Assembly: GCF_039555335.1 (NCBI RefSeq)
Contig: NW_027305500.1
Span: 1,015,001-1,079,000, forward strand
Source: Amphiura filiformis
Taxonomy: Eukaryota; Echinodermata; Ophiuroidea; Amphilepidida; Amphiuridae
DNA: 64,000 nucleotides
Reading direction: 5' to 3'
Position numbers and translations under genes: made by a program. Shown here piece by piece: positions 12,101 through 20,840 of this stretch. The notes below the pieces were generated by a model. That model ran no database searches and was not told the DNA's origin. It saw nothing but the letters and a program-made list of their open reading frames with translations. The stretch's first letter is position 1; each line of letters opens with the position of its first letter.

Positions 12101-15015
12101 CAATGTGGATGAATGTAATTCCAGTTATAATAATTGGATGCGCTAGATGTACAGGGGTGTCCCAAACGTCTCGATACCATTTTAAACGTATTCATAACTC
12201 TTGTATACAGCACGTGATAACAAAGATGAAGGTATCGTTGCACGGAGAAAACTCGGGCAATTTTTGACACCAAATTTGATATATAAACCAACTAATATAA
12301 TAAATAATCTACGGTGAAACAGTTGGGAATATTGTGCATAAAAGCATACAGCACATCTCCGGATCTCAAGTATCCACTACCTCCTCCCAACTTCTAGACC
12401 AACGTCTCCACATTCAATTAAAGACACATTCAGTGATCCCAAGTGTAAAAAAAATAAAATTGTTTTTAAATTGCTTAAAGGTGAAGGATAAGTCATTCAA
12501 ATTGTCATTTGGTATTTTTGAAATGACAAATTTGGCAAAACAACGGCAGTACTAACGAAGAAAACAGCAGTACTAACGAAGTGGAAGCCCCATTCAAATA
12601 CATGTAGCTAATTTAGATACTGTCAGTATCTAAATTACAGATTCGTGTAAAATGTCTTATTTTGTCTTAAATACACGGCTTTCGGCTGAACCACTCGCAG
12701 GCTATGTTAGCACATCTATGACAATGACAAAGGTACCAAAATCTGAATTTTGATGATTTTTACCATGGTCCGGATGAGCAAATCACTGAATGTGCCTTTA
12801 AATTGCAAATATCAAACAGTTCTCGTATTATTAAAAAAATATACTAAGTTGACATACAACACCAAGAAATCAAGCCAGTAAAAGCTATCTTCTGAAGTGG
12901 GGTAATTTTCCATACTTGATGCACTAAAACTTTTAGTGCTTGGCTTATCCTCGCTGGATGAAGGTTATATTTATTTATGTTCTACAGAAGTGCCTCCTCT
13001 CCAGACCAATGGTACCTTGGTACCTTCATATCGATCTGTTGGACGTTCAAAGGTCCCGTACACTCCTCCCTACGACATACATAAATTCTCCCAGCCACAT
13101 TTCCCTAATATGAATCCCCCAATATGAAATTTAGGAGGTAAATTAAGTTGGGCAGAGGTGGGGCTCGAACCCATGCCGCGCCGCTATTATTGGTCTACTT
13201 CTAGCGCCTTAGACCGCTCGGCTACTTGTATTGTTGACCAACGTGAGAGAATGTACATGTAAAGTCTTTGAGTTTTCAAAAAATGATTTATTGGGACAAT
13301 GTGCGCGCGTAGGGAGCAAAGAATTTGTATTTTACACTATTTTGGTCCATGATCGGGATGAATTTTGGTGGAAAACGGGCTCCATATTAACACACGTAAA
13401 ACACTACCCCGCACCCTATACACAGCCCACATCCATCTCCACATATCCACATTCATCCATATTTGAACCAGAACATCAATATTTGCCTAGATATGCTTTA
13501 CATTAAAACAAGATTAAAAAATGGAAACTCAGTTTAATTAGGAAAATATAAATTAACATAGTACTAAAATTTGAAGCCAGTTTCACATACACACCCACCC
13601 AACACATTGTTATCAAAAATATGATTTTCCACTATAGTTTTTGTCAAAGAAGAACAGCACTTGTTTTACATTTTGAAAGCGTGCAGAGCGTAAACACGGA
13701 AATGTGGTTCTGATTGGCTGAATCAATCGTCTGACAATTATACCAACAGACTGATAACCTGATTGGCCGATTGTGCGTCAAATCGTTCGTCGGCGCAGAC
13801 CAGCGCCCTTGAAGTGAACACAAAAGCTCCCGAGGAAAATACAAGGCCCAACACAAACCCCTGCGATTTCACGCAATGACCGTAAAACAGATTGTGCAAA
13901 GTTATTATTGTCATTCATTACCACCAATTTACAAATTTGTTTCATGAAAATGACACTTTTTTTGTGCTTAAAATACGATTGAAAATGTATCTTCCGTTCA
14001 CTATTTTAATTAGCAGTTAATACGCGATCAACAAGTACGCGAGCTTACTCGCGGTGATTAATCGTGTTTCATAACCTCATTAATAAACGCGATGCGTGCG
14101 ATCCAATTACATTTAGTTATTTGTGAAAACGCGAACGCAAATCGAGGTCATTAATATCTCACAATTGACCGCAAAATGCGTAATTGTTCCAATGTCGCAC
14201 ACAATTGACCGGCGTTTGCGTGTTGTTGTGCGCCGAACAAACTGCGCGCGCACTGGCTGCCGTATATGGATTGCGCGCTACCATATTTGAACAGATTGTG
14301 ATACGCACTTTTGTTATTGGTCGTCATGTTTTAGCCTGATCGATTTTTGGAAAGGGAAGATGTAAAAATCATCTATTTTAGTAAACTTTTGAGCAAAATT
14401 TTGTGTTATTTTGTAAGGTCAAGAGATTAAAGTGACGGTTATGAATGAGGTTAATAACTTTGCATCGGTAATATGTCGGGCATTGTGAAAAATCTAAACA
14501 TTTTGCTTTGGACCTCGGAATATCCCTCGGGGCTACGCCCCTCGGGATATTCCTCGGTTCCAAAGGCAAAATGTTTAGATTTTTCACAATGCCCTCCACA
14601 TAACCGATGCGCAGTTATTAACCTCTAATTGTTAGCGTGTTGAGAATCAATGCTCAAACGCGAGTCAATTGTGTGCGACATTGGAACAATTACGCATTTT
14701 GCGGTCACAATATTAATGACCTCACTTTGCGTTCGCGTTTTTACAAATAATAAAATATGATTGGATCACACGCATCGCGTATATTAACGAGGTTATGAAT
14801 ATGTCAGTAAAGGTGTTCTCCTTACCTACTAATTCTGAAGGATCTGTCGTGGTTGGTACATCTGTTACATGGGTGGACATAATATCTATCTCACCAGTAG
14901 TTATTTCTTCTCCGTAAGCTCCCCATGTCGTAGCGTATGGTTGCACCGTTGTAGTCCCCGAAATAACCGATATTAGTTCTAGTAACAGAAACAAAAATGA
15001 CGTCAACTGGATCAT
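3..15015 (-). CDS. CUB/LDLa mosaic extracellular protein, 8 exons seen, 3' part outside the window
   Basis: Joined exons on the minus strand are 15015-14826, 10153-9794, 8595-8467, 8149-7787, 5581-5468, 3479-3369, 2639-2283 and 119-3. They give about 580 codons with no internal stop. All seven internal introns are phase 1 with GT/AG borders. Domain order is signal peptide, Thr-rich linker, CUB, LDLa, CUB, LDLa, LDLa, CUB, LDLa, then off the edge. CUB and LDLa modules are ligand-binding domains of secreted or membrane proteins. The alternation recalls LRP3/LRP12-like and NETO-like receptors, but the order matches none exactly and no membrane segment is in view. The first ATG with a good context (AAAC before it) at 15015 starts a strong signal peptide. 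A reverse CCAAT box lies at 15185-15189, and a MITE sits about 200 bp upstream of the start. Gene structure is firm; function is unknown. Confidence 0.88.
808..948 (+). repeat. 70-bp tandem duplication upstream of the LINE
   Basis: Two near-copies begin with CAACTCTGCCGC at 808 and 878 and both contain GTGATCACCAG and TGATGCTTG. It lies in intron 7 of the CUB/LDLa gene, just before the LINE remnant. Short open frames over it look coincidental. Confidence 0.6.
1012..2130 (+). mobile_element. Decayed non-LTR retrotransposon (CR1/L2/Jockey-type), C-terminal reverse transcriptase
   Basis: Conceptual translation in shifting frames shows reverse transcriptase motifs in order: [10 protein letters not shown] near 1124-1160, GVPQGSVL in another frame near 1285-1310, and YADDITLY near 1380-1405. 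Downstream is a basic region typical of the LINE C-terminus (KRRDLATLC-like, near 1820-1850). Frameshifts and stops break it throughout, and it lacks a 5' end and any endonuclease. It lies antisense to the host gene inside intron 7. The superfamily is inferred from motif style only. Confidence 0.8.
2283..2639 (-). CDS. Exon 7: third CUB domain
   Basis: This 357-nt exon has acceptor AACTACAG and donor TCGG|GTAAGG, phase 1-1. It reads [43 protein letters not shown], then [11 protein letters not shown]...GFSMDIYQY. It again has only the first CUB cysteine pair. The acidic residues expected at a CUB calcium site are only partly visible. Confidence 0.85.
2773..2905 (+). repeat. Solo copy of an intronic repeat, partner at 7381-7707
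   Basis: The words GGGAATTTTGAATAT, TTATTCGTTTTTATGGTC and AAGGCATAAT...GATTGCCGGAG occur in the same order here and at 7388-7697. In the second copy about 200 extra bases separate the halves. The GCCGGAG end also matches the inverted ends of the element at 6148-7707, so this is probably one end of that family. Confidence 0.55.
3010..3238 (-). mobile_element. tRNA-derived SINE, family A
   Basis: Read on the minus strand it has a tRNA-like B box (GGGTTCGAGGCCC near 3180), then a body with TAGGGAAATGGGGCTAGGCG. A second copy with the same head and body order is at 12990-13232. The tRNA part cannot fold as a true tRNA because the acceptor halves do not pair. Confidence 0.65.
3369..3479 (-). CDS. 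Exon 6: third LDLa repeat, degenerate calcium site
   Basis: This 111-nt exon has acceptor ACTATCCAG and donor TGCG|GTAACA, phase 1-1. It reads [16 protein letters not shown] then [18 protein letters not shown]. All six cysteines are kept. In the calcium corner the usual aspartates are Thr and Asn (KTCSNFMDE), so calcium binding may be weak or lost. It follows exon 5 directly, giving a tandem LDLa pair. Confidence 0.85.
4083..5137. mobile_element. Tc1/mariner-like element with about 210-bp inverted ends
   Basis: The left end (TA then CACTACGCAAAAAAGTTTC at 4083) and the right end (GAAACTTTTTTGGCGTAG before TA at 5138) form long terminal inverted repeats: about 4083-4300 against 4920-5137, including the word TCAATCACTACCCTACGACA. 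TA flanks both sides, the standard Tc1/mariner target duplication. The 1.05-kb length and internal fragment show a deleted, non-autonomous copy. It sits in intron 5 of the CUB/LDLa gene. Confidence 0.82.
4437..4725 (-). pseudogene. Tc1-like transposase, C-terminal fragment, frameshifted
   Basis: On the minus strand one frame (4725-4525) gives [16 protein letters not shown], the classical catalytic-domain end of Tc1 transposases. After a frameshift another frame (to 4437) gives [20 protein letters not shown], the usual C-terminus. The N-terminal DNA-binding part and the first two catalytic acids are absent. It lies between the inverted ends of the element at 4083-5137, so the remnant is internal to that copy. 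Confidence 0.85.
5468..5581 (-). CDS. Exon 5: second LDLa repeat
   Basis: This 114-nt exon has acceptor CTTTCTGCAG and donor TGTG|GTAAGA, phase 1-1. It encodes [16 protein letters not shown] then [18 protein letters not shown], a full six-cysteine LDLa module. One Ca ligand of the family pattern is replaced (CDGEPHC rather than CDGxxDC); the LDFSDE cluster is retained. Confidence 0.9.
5629..6010. repeat. Duplicated intronic segment with TACGTCGCA core
   Basis: Two diverged copies about 295 bp apart (near 5634-5720 and 5930-6010) share GACCTTT, ACTATACGTCGCA or CCATACGTCGCA, and AACTATA..TTTTTCTGAA. This is intron 4 of the CUB/LDLa gene. The repeat family is not recognised. Confidence 0.45.
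6148..7707. mobile_element. Candidate 1.5-kb element with inverted ends
   Basis: ATTAAAGGAAGTCTCCGGCA at 6148 is inverted at 7688-7707. The homology runs on as GCCTTATAG against GCCTTTTATG. The interior has no protein gene. A related solo end lies at 2773-2905. It could be two independent solo ends facing each other rather than one element. It lies in intron 4. Confidence 0.5.
7787..8149 (-). CDS. Exon 4: second CUB domain
   Basis: This 363-nt exon has acceptor TTTTAAG and donor ACAG|GTATGT, phase 1-1. It reads [13 protein letters not shown], then [10 protein letters not shown] (canonical CUB strand), [27 protein letters not shown] and MWISFTTDG...FFVHVKQL. As in exon 2, only the first disulfide pair (YCGE and ITCEY) is present. 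It is about as long as a typical CUB domain (roughly 110 residues). Confidence 0.87.
8467..8595 (-). CDS. Exon 3: first LDL-receptor class A repeat
   Basis: This 129-nt exon is flanked by an AATAG acceptor and an exact-consensus donor GCA|GTAAGT, phase 1-1. It encodes one LDLa module with six cysteines ([32 protein letters not shown]). The Ca-binding corner is altered: the usual CDGxxDC reads CDSHHHC, while the final SDE acidic cluster is intact. It was identified from the six-cysteine spacing. Confidence 0.85.
8840..9091 (-). mobile_element. tRNA-derived SINE, family B
   Basis: On the minus strand the head reads GGCGGGTTAGTGTAGTGGTC (A-box-like) with B box GGGGTTCAATTCCCC near 9030. It is followed by the body TTTTTCTCCGGGTGCTCCGG, a block common in invertebrate SINEs. 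It lies in intron 2 of the CUB/LDLa gene. It is not a functional tRNA because the 3' acceptor strand is replaced by the body. Confidence 0.75.
9794..10153 (-). CDS. Exon 2: first CUB domain
   Basis: This 360-nt exon has acceptor TTTTTACAG and donor TTAG|GTAAGA, phase 1 at both ends. It reads [16 protein letters not shown], then [11 protein letters not shown] (the usual SP.YP CUB motif), TCYWYI, and a C-terminal WLLLES...GFLMQLEW strand. Only the first cysteine pair of a CUB domain (ECPE and LTCYW) is present; the second pair is missing. The acidic residues of Ca-binding CUBs are only partly recognisable. Confidence 0.85.
10996..11112. repeat. Relic of the fold-back family at 14447-14625
   Basis: Shares CATTGTGAAAAATCTAAACA, TTTTGCTTTGGACCTCG and GATATTCCTCGGTTCCAAAA in order with the hairpin at 14447-14625. 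Only one arm and the centre are present. It lies in intron 1. Confidence 0.6.
11445..11700. mobile_element. Fold-back repeat with about 95-bp arms
   Basis: The left arm starts AAAAACAGGGAAAATATGAC and the right arm ends with its complement near 11690. In between, ACATCCAATGG, GTAACACAAAACATAT and CGACGTTTCGAAAAG are all mirrored. A fragment of the same arm recurs at 36466-36490. It lies in intron 1 of the CUB/LDLa gene. Confidence 0.7.
12609..12637. repeat. Short perfect hairpin
   Basis: TAATTTAGATACT is followed three bases later by its exact complement AGTATCTAAATTA. Too short to assign; probably a decayed fold-back. Confidence 0.5.
12990..13232 (-). mobile_element. tRNA-derived SINE, family A, second copy
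   Basis: On the minus strand, TAGCCGAGCGGTCTAAGGCG (perfect A box, Leu/Ser-like) at about 13220-13195 is followed by B box GGGTTCGAGCCCC at about 13160. The body carries TAGGGAAATGTGGCTGG as in the copy at 3010-3238. It lies in intron 1. Confidence 0.75.
14068..14800. mobile_element. Large fold-back with a second hairpin nested inside
   Basis: Outer arms 14068-14209 and 14664-14800 are inverted copies: CATAACCTC at the tip, then ACGCGATGCGTG, AAAACGCGAACGCAAA and CCGCAAAATGCGTAATTG. Inside, 14447-14625 is another long hairpin whose arms share CATTGTGAAAAATCTAAACA and meet at CCTCGGGGCTACGCCCCTCG. The right tip ends about 20-25 bp from the exon 1 splice donor. Confidence 0.75.
14826..15015 (-). 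CDS. Exon 1: signal peptide and Thr-rich linker
   Basis: This exon encodes 63 codons plus one base. Residues 1-20 ([20 protein letters not shown]) form a typical signal peptide with a long Leu/Phe core and a likely cut after SG. The rest is a Thr- and acid-rich linker ([10 protein letters not shown] onwards) with no cysteine. The donor reads GTAG|GTAAGG, leaving a phase 1 junction. The donor is only about 25 bp from one end of a large fold-back element in intron 1. Confidence 0.85.
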
Positions 15016-15213
15016 GTTTATGCACAATTTGACATATTTATCCGTTGATAAATTCAAGAAACATTAACTAATATTGACGAAATGCATTTCTGGAGTAAGT
15101 ATGGCTTAAAGAGCATACACGCCAGAGGATGTAAATTAGCACCCCAATAGTTATGAGTGACCAGCGCTAATGTGATGGAAATTGATTGGTCGATCCTACG
15201 TGTGCATAGAATT

Positions 15214-15684
15214 ATAAACATCTCAAAAAAAGTAGCTAACCCCCATTAAATAATAGACATTATTCAAAAAGGGGATATTGTATTACAAATATGTAAAATG
15301 CGTTGGAAGCAGAATTTATCTCTGTGCATTTGACACCTCATTTGATACGATGGCCAAGAAAACAATAAAACACCGGTCAATTTAATGTAGTGAGGTCCAT
15401 ATTTGAAAGTTGCATTTGCATACAATACAAAACACTCAGATATCATTACACAGAATTCCTTCCATTATACTGAATACAAAATCAATACAATTTACTGCAA
15501 CTTTCAAATCTTGGGTTACATTGATTTAAATGTACGCTGTGACGTCAAAATTTAGCCAACTGCTACAAATGAGGTGCAGAAACAAAATGCTTCCAACGCA
15601 TTTTACAGATTTGTAATACAATTGCTGTTTTTGAATAATGGTCATTATTTAAGGGGGGTTAGTTACTTTTTTGAGATGTTTATT
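15214..15684. mobile_element. MITE with about 110-bp inverted ends, upstream of the CUB/LDLa gene
   Basis: TAAACATCTCAAAAAA on the left is mirrored by TTTTTTGAGATGTTTA on the right. The arms continue with CTAACCCCC, TAAATAAT, ACATTATTCAAAAA, TTGTATTACAAAT and TAAAATGCGTTGGAAGCA. The core has a shorter inverted pair around GAAAGTTGCA. It lies about 200 bp upstream of the start codon at 15015, so it may overlap the promoter. Confidence 0.78.
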
Positions 15685-16766
15685 AGTCGTACGAAATGAC
15701 TGGTTCTTGCACTAGAACCATTACAGTTCAGTTCAGTTCAGTTTTATTACAATAAATGAATGATATACGACGTAAACTTTAATGCCCGGCATTCTCACTT
15801 CGTATTCAAAGATCGATCGATCTAAATGTTCAAGCTGACCCCCTCCTTCCGCCTGTTTCAGGAACATGTTAAGCAAATATTCCCGGCAAATTTTACTCCT
15901 ATTTTGCACAAAAATTGGTACATGTTGGCTTAAAAAATACCCCGTTTTTAACGTTTTAAGTCCACTTTTACAAAAGCACCATTGTTTTCTTTATCGAGGC
16001 GCATAAACCGAGCAACAAAAATGTAAAAAGAGCAAAAAGCACTATTAATATGCTAGAAAAAGGGTCTAGATTCTACTGATTAAATGTCAACAATTCATAC
16101 AAAGAGGTCAAAATTACAAAATGGGCCGATTTAATCGAGACTGGTCTCAAATTACTCCCTTTAAAAGGGGCATTCAGATATACCATCGAAAATCTCTCTT
16201 TATCATATCTGAACTAATAATCCATCTTTACATTACCATGTGTAACCGTTGTGTTTGAAAGTTTGTATTTCATTAGAAATTCGTGATATTTAAAAAATTG
16301 TGGGCTTCGACAATGTTACGCGCAAAGCACCATGGGACAATATCGATAGTCTGAGGTCTAGTCTACTTCGCCGCTGTTTTGATTCTAATTTTGACCTATG
16401 TGTATAAAGGTAAGATATTTTTCCATTACATGCGATTTGAACATGTATCCAATAAAAACTACACAAAATATCAAAATTGATGTCTGATTATAATATCACA
16501 TGTTACTCAAAATGGCTGCCTAAATTTGACCTCAACCAAGTGACATATAATCTGACCTATGATGACCTATAGCCTTAGAAGTCTCCATACCCAAACAACA
16601 AATGACACTAAATTACTAGTATTAAATTTGCATGCATGCATTCTTGATGAGATCAATTTTAGCGTGCATGATTAAGTACAGCCTCTTAATAGCTGAGATA
16701 ATTTATTCTATTCAAGTACTATTTGAATAGAATAAAATTTATCTTTTGTTATGAGATGCACATCTT

Positions 16767-16828
16767 AAGTCGTGTTCACACGGTCGGGCATAATTCTCTT
16801 ATTCTGTCCGATCGTGTGAACACGACTT
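16767..16828. repeat. Hairpin with 23-bp arms
   Basis: AAGTCGTGTTCACACGGTCG and its inverted copy CGATCGTGTGAACACGACTT are separated by a 16-base loop, with two mismatches that would be G-U pairs in RNA. Probably a small MITE; CGTGTGAACACGAC-type ends are common in such elements. Confidence 0.6.
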
Positions 16829-16913
16829 GAGTTACTATGATGCCATAATTACAATAATATTTATGTAGTTCATAAATTTAAGAAGAGAGTTGATGAAAAT
16901 CATGTCATTTCGT

Positions 16914-17262
16914 CAGTGGCGTAACTAGGGGGGGGGGGCAACGTGCCCCGGTGCCACCCTTAGAGGGGCTCCAAATTGACCAATTCAGCATCGATTCTGC
17001 GCCCCTCCAAGCGATGAAAGTCAAAATTTTTGCGGGCTTCGCGCGCATTTCAGCACAAAATCAATTGAAAGAACATTTTAAGAGAGTATTCAACTTCTAG
17101 TAACCAAAATTAATTAGTGGTAGGCCTTATTTGTCCAAAATTTTGCGCGCAATTGTTTCAAGAATGGAGGGGGACGTTTAAGATATTCTCGGATGGGGGA
17201 GGGGGTTGGGGCACCAATTTTGTTTCTTGCCCTGGGCGCTACCAACCCTAGTTACGCCACTG
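16914..17262. mobile_element. hAT-like MITE with 8-bp target duplication
   Basis: The element starts CAGTGGCGTAACTAGGG and ends CCCTAGTTACGCCACTG. It is flanked by CATTTCGT (16906-16913) and CATTTTGT (17263-17270), an 8-bp duplication with one change. CAG...CTG tips and 8-bp duplications are hallmarks of hAT transposons. It is 349 bp and non-coding. Half copies of the same tip may occur at 8418-8440, 10550-10575 and 35310-35330. Confidence 0.82.
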
Positions 17263-17352
17263 CATTTTGTATCCTTAACTGTTCACTCTTTCCTATAAAA
17301 TATTTTTAGTTTTCCCCAGTAACAAGCAATCATTCTCCCATTGTGTTAATTG

Positions 17353-17540
17353 CTGATACGAGCATTTGGACAGTATTTTTGTGGGACATGAGAGCACATC
17401 AGAAATATCGAATTGCATTCTGAATACGACGAATGGCCTTCTGATATCAAATAATTTTGATTGTTTTGCAATTCGTGATATAATAAATTTTATGACAAAT
17501 TATTAAAATTTCATATAGTGGAAAATATTTAATATCATCT
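17353..17540 (+). repeat. Half copy of the long-hairpin MITE family
   Basis: Matches the left arm of the element at 38413-39076: TGTGGGACAT, GAGCACATCAGA, ATATCGAATTGCATTCTGAA and TTCTGATATCAAATAATTTT in the same order. The second arm is missing. Confidence 0.7.
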
Positions 17541-18519
17541 CATAGAATTCCTCTCTTAATTCCAGCTACTCTCACAATAAAACGTTATTTGTTTGTTATT
17601 TGAACACGAGGTAACAGTTCTTCTCCATATTTCTTCATCTATGAAATATCGTCAATATAAATTAATGCTTGAATCCAATATTGACAAATTCTATAAGTAG
17701 GAATTATCTATTAGCACTAGGTTTTGATTCGTTTTCAAAAACAAAAATCATGATTTCAAAATACGAAAATTATGAAACCTCCAAAAAAGTATCGCTATGG
17801 GTTTAGGATTTTCTTTGCTACATTAGTGAAACCAATTTTTTTGGCATCCTTAAACCTGCAAGGATAAACATTTTATGGGTTTCAATTTTTTCTATCCCCC
17901 TGTTGTTCCAACGAGGGGTCGAGGGTCACAGTACAGTGAGGCCAAAACTTAAACATAGTCCCATCGTGTTGTTATGTAACTTAAATTGTTCCTCTCGTCA
18001 CAGGGAATTAAAAAATCCTTTAAAAAGGAATAGGGCGAGCAAATGAGGAAGTGTCAAGATAAAGGTGTAGTTATTTTATTGTTTGAACTATTTCTATAAT
18101 TCGCATCGATCATAATGAGTATGTTTTACGTGCCTCAAATGACAAGGACTATGATCTTGCAATGAGACTGTACAGTGTATGGACAGTGTAGCCTATTTGT
18201 CCGAATCATTTTGACTATTTGATTCTGACCATGTGATTAAAACAGGCTTTCAGATTGGTGAGCTATTGTGTACCAATTGATAAGGCCGGGCACGTAGTAA
18301 AAATACACCGGACAGCCAATTTACTGGCAAAAGGTGAGGCCAAATAAATCTTAGTTGATTCTTGAACACGATTTAAGCAGGAACCTTCAGGCAGAATTTG
18401 AATACATATTATCCTGTAACGTTCACTTAGCCTAACAGTCAATGAACGTTCATTGTTAGCATAATAAGTAGCTTTGGGTATCCTACTATGATGTTTATGG
18501 GGAAAAAAGTATTTACAAA

Positions 18520-18895
18520 CTAATAACATCTGTTATACATATACATCTACTTGCTAATACACTGAAAGTCTAATAGAAACGAAGGATAAAGAACAATTAC
18601 AGAACATTTATTGTTGATTAAAGTAGCTATGGGTATACAATGTTTACAAGATAAGATCGTTAATGTTTTGTACATGAACGTAACGTCTTTGATACATAGC
18701 TAGTTGTTAATACATCGAAAATTTGACTAGAGATTTACAATTTGATGACATCCAAAAGAATTTAGTATTGAAGAATTTAAACAAATTACAGAACTTTCAT
18801 TTGTTGACACACTAGCAATTGTTAACAATGTTGAAAATCATGTTCATACGCGTAACATCCTCTATACATCTATTTCTTAATGTTCATAAACGTAT
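18520..18895 (+). repeat. Degenerate tandem repeat, unit about 155-180 bp
   Basis: Units starting near 18526, 18683 and 18862 share AACATC or AACGTC, ATACAT, CTTGCTAATAC or TTGTTAATAC. The first two also share AATTACAGAAC..TTATTGTTGA or TTTCATTTGTTGA. Strongly diverged, so unit borders are approximate. Confidence 0.4.
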
Positions 18896-19402
18896 AGGCC
18901 AAATAAAAAAATAAACATGTTTCATGTCCCCTCCCGCTTCCTTTTTTGAGGTTTCTTCAATTTTATTTTTATTTTTTGAAATTCAGTCATAACATTTCAA
19001 AAAATATGTCTAGGAAGTAGAGATGCTCTCTATAGCTTTGCTTATACAGGGTGTAACAATAAAATTTATACAATATTGCAATTTGACTTCTCAGGAAAAA
19101 ACTAAAAGAGTTAGGGCACAAATGTTATATGCAATACAATCAGTAATATCTTGGCTGCAAGAAGACGTTTAGTTGGTTTCTTTACTAGCTTGGGTTCAAA
19201 AGTTATGTCCGATTAATTAAATCGTCCAGAAAACGTGTTGGGCCACTTTTGCCATGTTTGCGCATAGATATGCTTATCGTGCATTAAACATCAAAGAACT
19301 GACACAAAAGAATTATAAGTGAGGTTTCTCCATAAAATTAACATGAACTTAATAATCAAAACCCCGGACGTGAAACATGTTTTTTATTTTACTTGGCCTA
19401 AC
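18894..19402. mobile_element. Candidate MITE, about 500 bp
   Basis: TAGGCCAAATAAAAAAATAA and AACATGTTTCATGTCC at the left end are mirrored by GGACGTGAAACATGTT and TTTATTTTACTTGGCCTA at the right end. It has no coding interior. TSD not clear. Confidence 0.6.
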
Positions 19403-20590
19403 AATTTGATACATCTATCAAAGGGGATGAGCTATGTCATGAGGCTGTGTTTGTATAACTGAATTCATTTATACAAACACAACCTTGAGTAAATTAAAGA
19501 GAGTACTTAAATGGGGTAACTTCGGCAAGATAAGAGAAAATATATTTACTTTAGCACTTATGGATCCTGCCGATTGAGACTTAATGTCTGTTAAGTGAGG
19601 TGTGTTGTTGACTTTAAAACATGTTAACACATTATAAATATTTGAACAGTAACTCGTTATGGGTTAGCTAATAATACTATTTTGATAAGGTTTCTACCTC
19701 TTACATATCGTATCATTAACAGATTATATACGCTATAGATAAAACAGCAAGCACATACAAGCAAGTATTTTGCCAGTATTGATAAAACTATAATGAGGCT
19801 ATTAATGTAGCCCAACTGTACGTAAAATCTGGCAATACCGCTAAATCTTAAAGAAATGAAAATATCTGTTGCAATTTTCGGATTTGCATAAAAGTAATTC
19901 TAGTTCACCCAAGTTGTAAAACAATTATTTCTTTTAATACAAACACATTCCTTGGTAAGACAACTTTATAGCATTGTTTGAATATCAACATGAAGTAGTA
20001 ATGACAAATTTAAATGTACACTATCGCCTCTGTAGTTTCCTGATTACATAGACATGTGAGGAATAAGTAGACCAAAACCCATCGCAAATAGCGCCAGAAA
20101 CGTTTCTCGCCCAAAAAGACAATTGTCATATTTTTCTCCGGTGCTTAGTGCAGGAGTTATAAGGTCGAATATGTCAAATAAGTATCCCATACCCTTTTAT
20201 TCCATATTGTGGAAAGCGATCAGGGTGAAAGTGATACTGTGATGTATGTCAGTTGAAAACGACAATAGACCGAATATATAGCCTAGAAAGATCTGGATAC
20301 CTTAGCAGCAGTTAGTGCTATAATTTGTTGTGATCATATTGTTTTGACATCGTTGTTATTTGTATTTTGAACTCGCGTTACGATGCTTACATAGCTGCAT
20401 TGTGTACTGTCAAGAACTTATTGTTCAATGTGATCATAAATTTAGTTTGCATGTTTTGAAGAGCCTAGAGATAACCTCCTTAGAAAGACTTCCTTACGTT
20501 GTATCTGATTGATTAATTATGCGATATATTCAAAGTGACCAATTAAAATACAGCTACTAAATATGCTAATTTTGCCTCAGCTGTACAATT

Positions 20591-20840
20591 GAAGACCTGA
20601 GCGCAAGAAGACCGTAAGTCCACTTGGCCCCTCAACACGTATTATACACTAAATTATATTAGGGTTCTATCATGTCTAATACATGCTCCAGGGTGAAACA
20701 TCATGAAAGGTTGTGAAAGATTTGTTTTGGTCCCTGAACATGTATAAAACATTACTAAACTACACGAAACTATACGCAACTTTAGTGTATACATGTTGAG
20801 GGGCCAAGTGGACTTACAATCTTCTTGCGCTCAGGTCTTC
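20591..20840. mobile_element. AATT-targeting MITE, copy 1
   Basis: The 250-bp element begins GAAGACCTGAGCGCAAGAAG and ends CTTCTTGCGCTCAGGTCTTC, with about 75-bp inverted ends and AATT on both sides. Two other copies are at 30725-31190 (broken) and 57636-57893. The core holds CATCATGAAAGGTTGTGAAA. No reading frame of note. Confidence 0.88.

Noticed and set aside
12145-12170. GGGGTGTCCC word and a similar CAGGGTGTCCC at 51219 as paired transposon ends
   Set aside because: They look like solo transposon tips, but no partner end or target duplication is visible nearby.
13141-13226. Functional tRNA-Leu or tRNA-Ser gene on the minus strand
   Set aside because: A and B boxes are good, but the same body follows as in the copy at 3010-3238, so it is a SINE.
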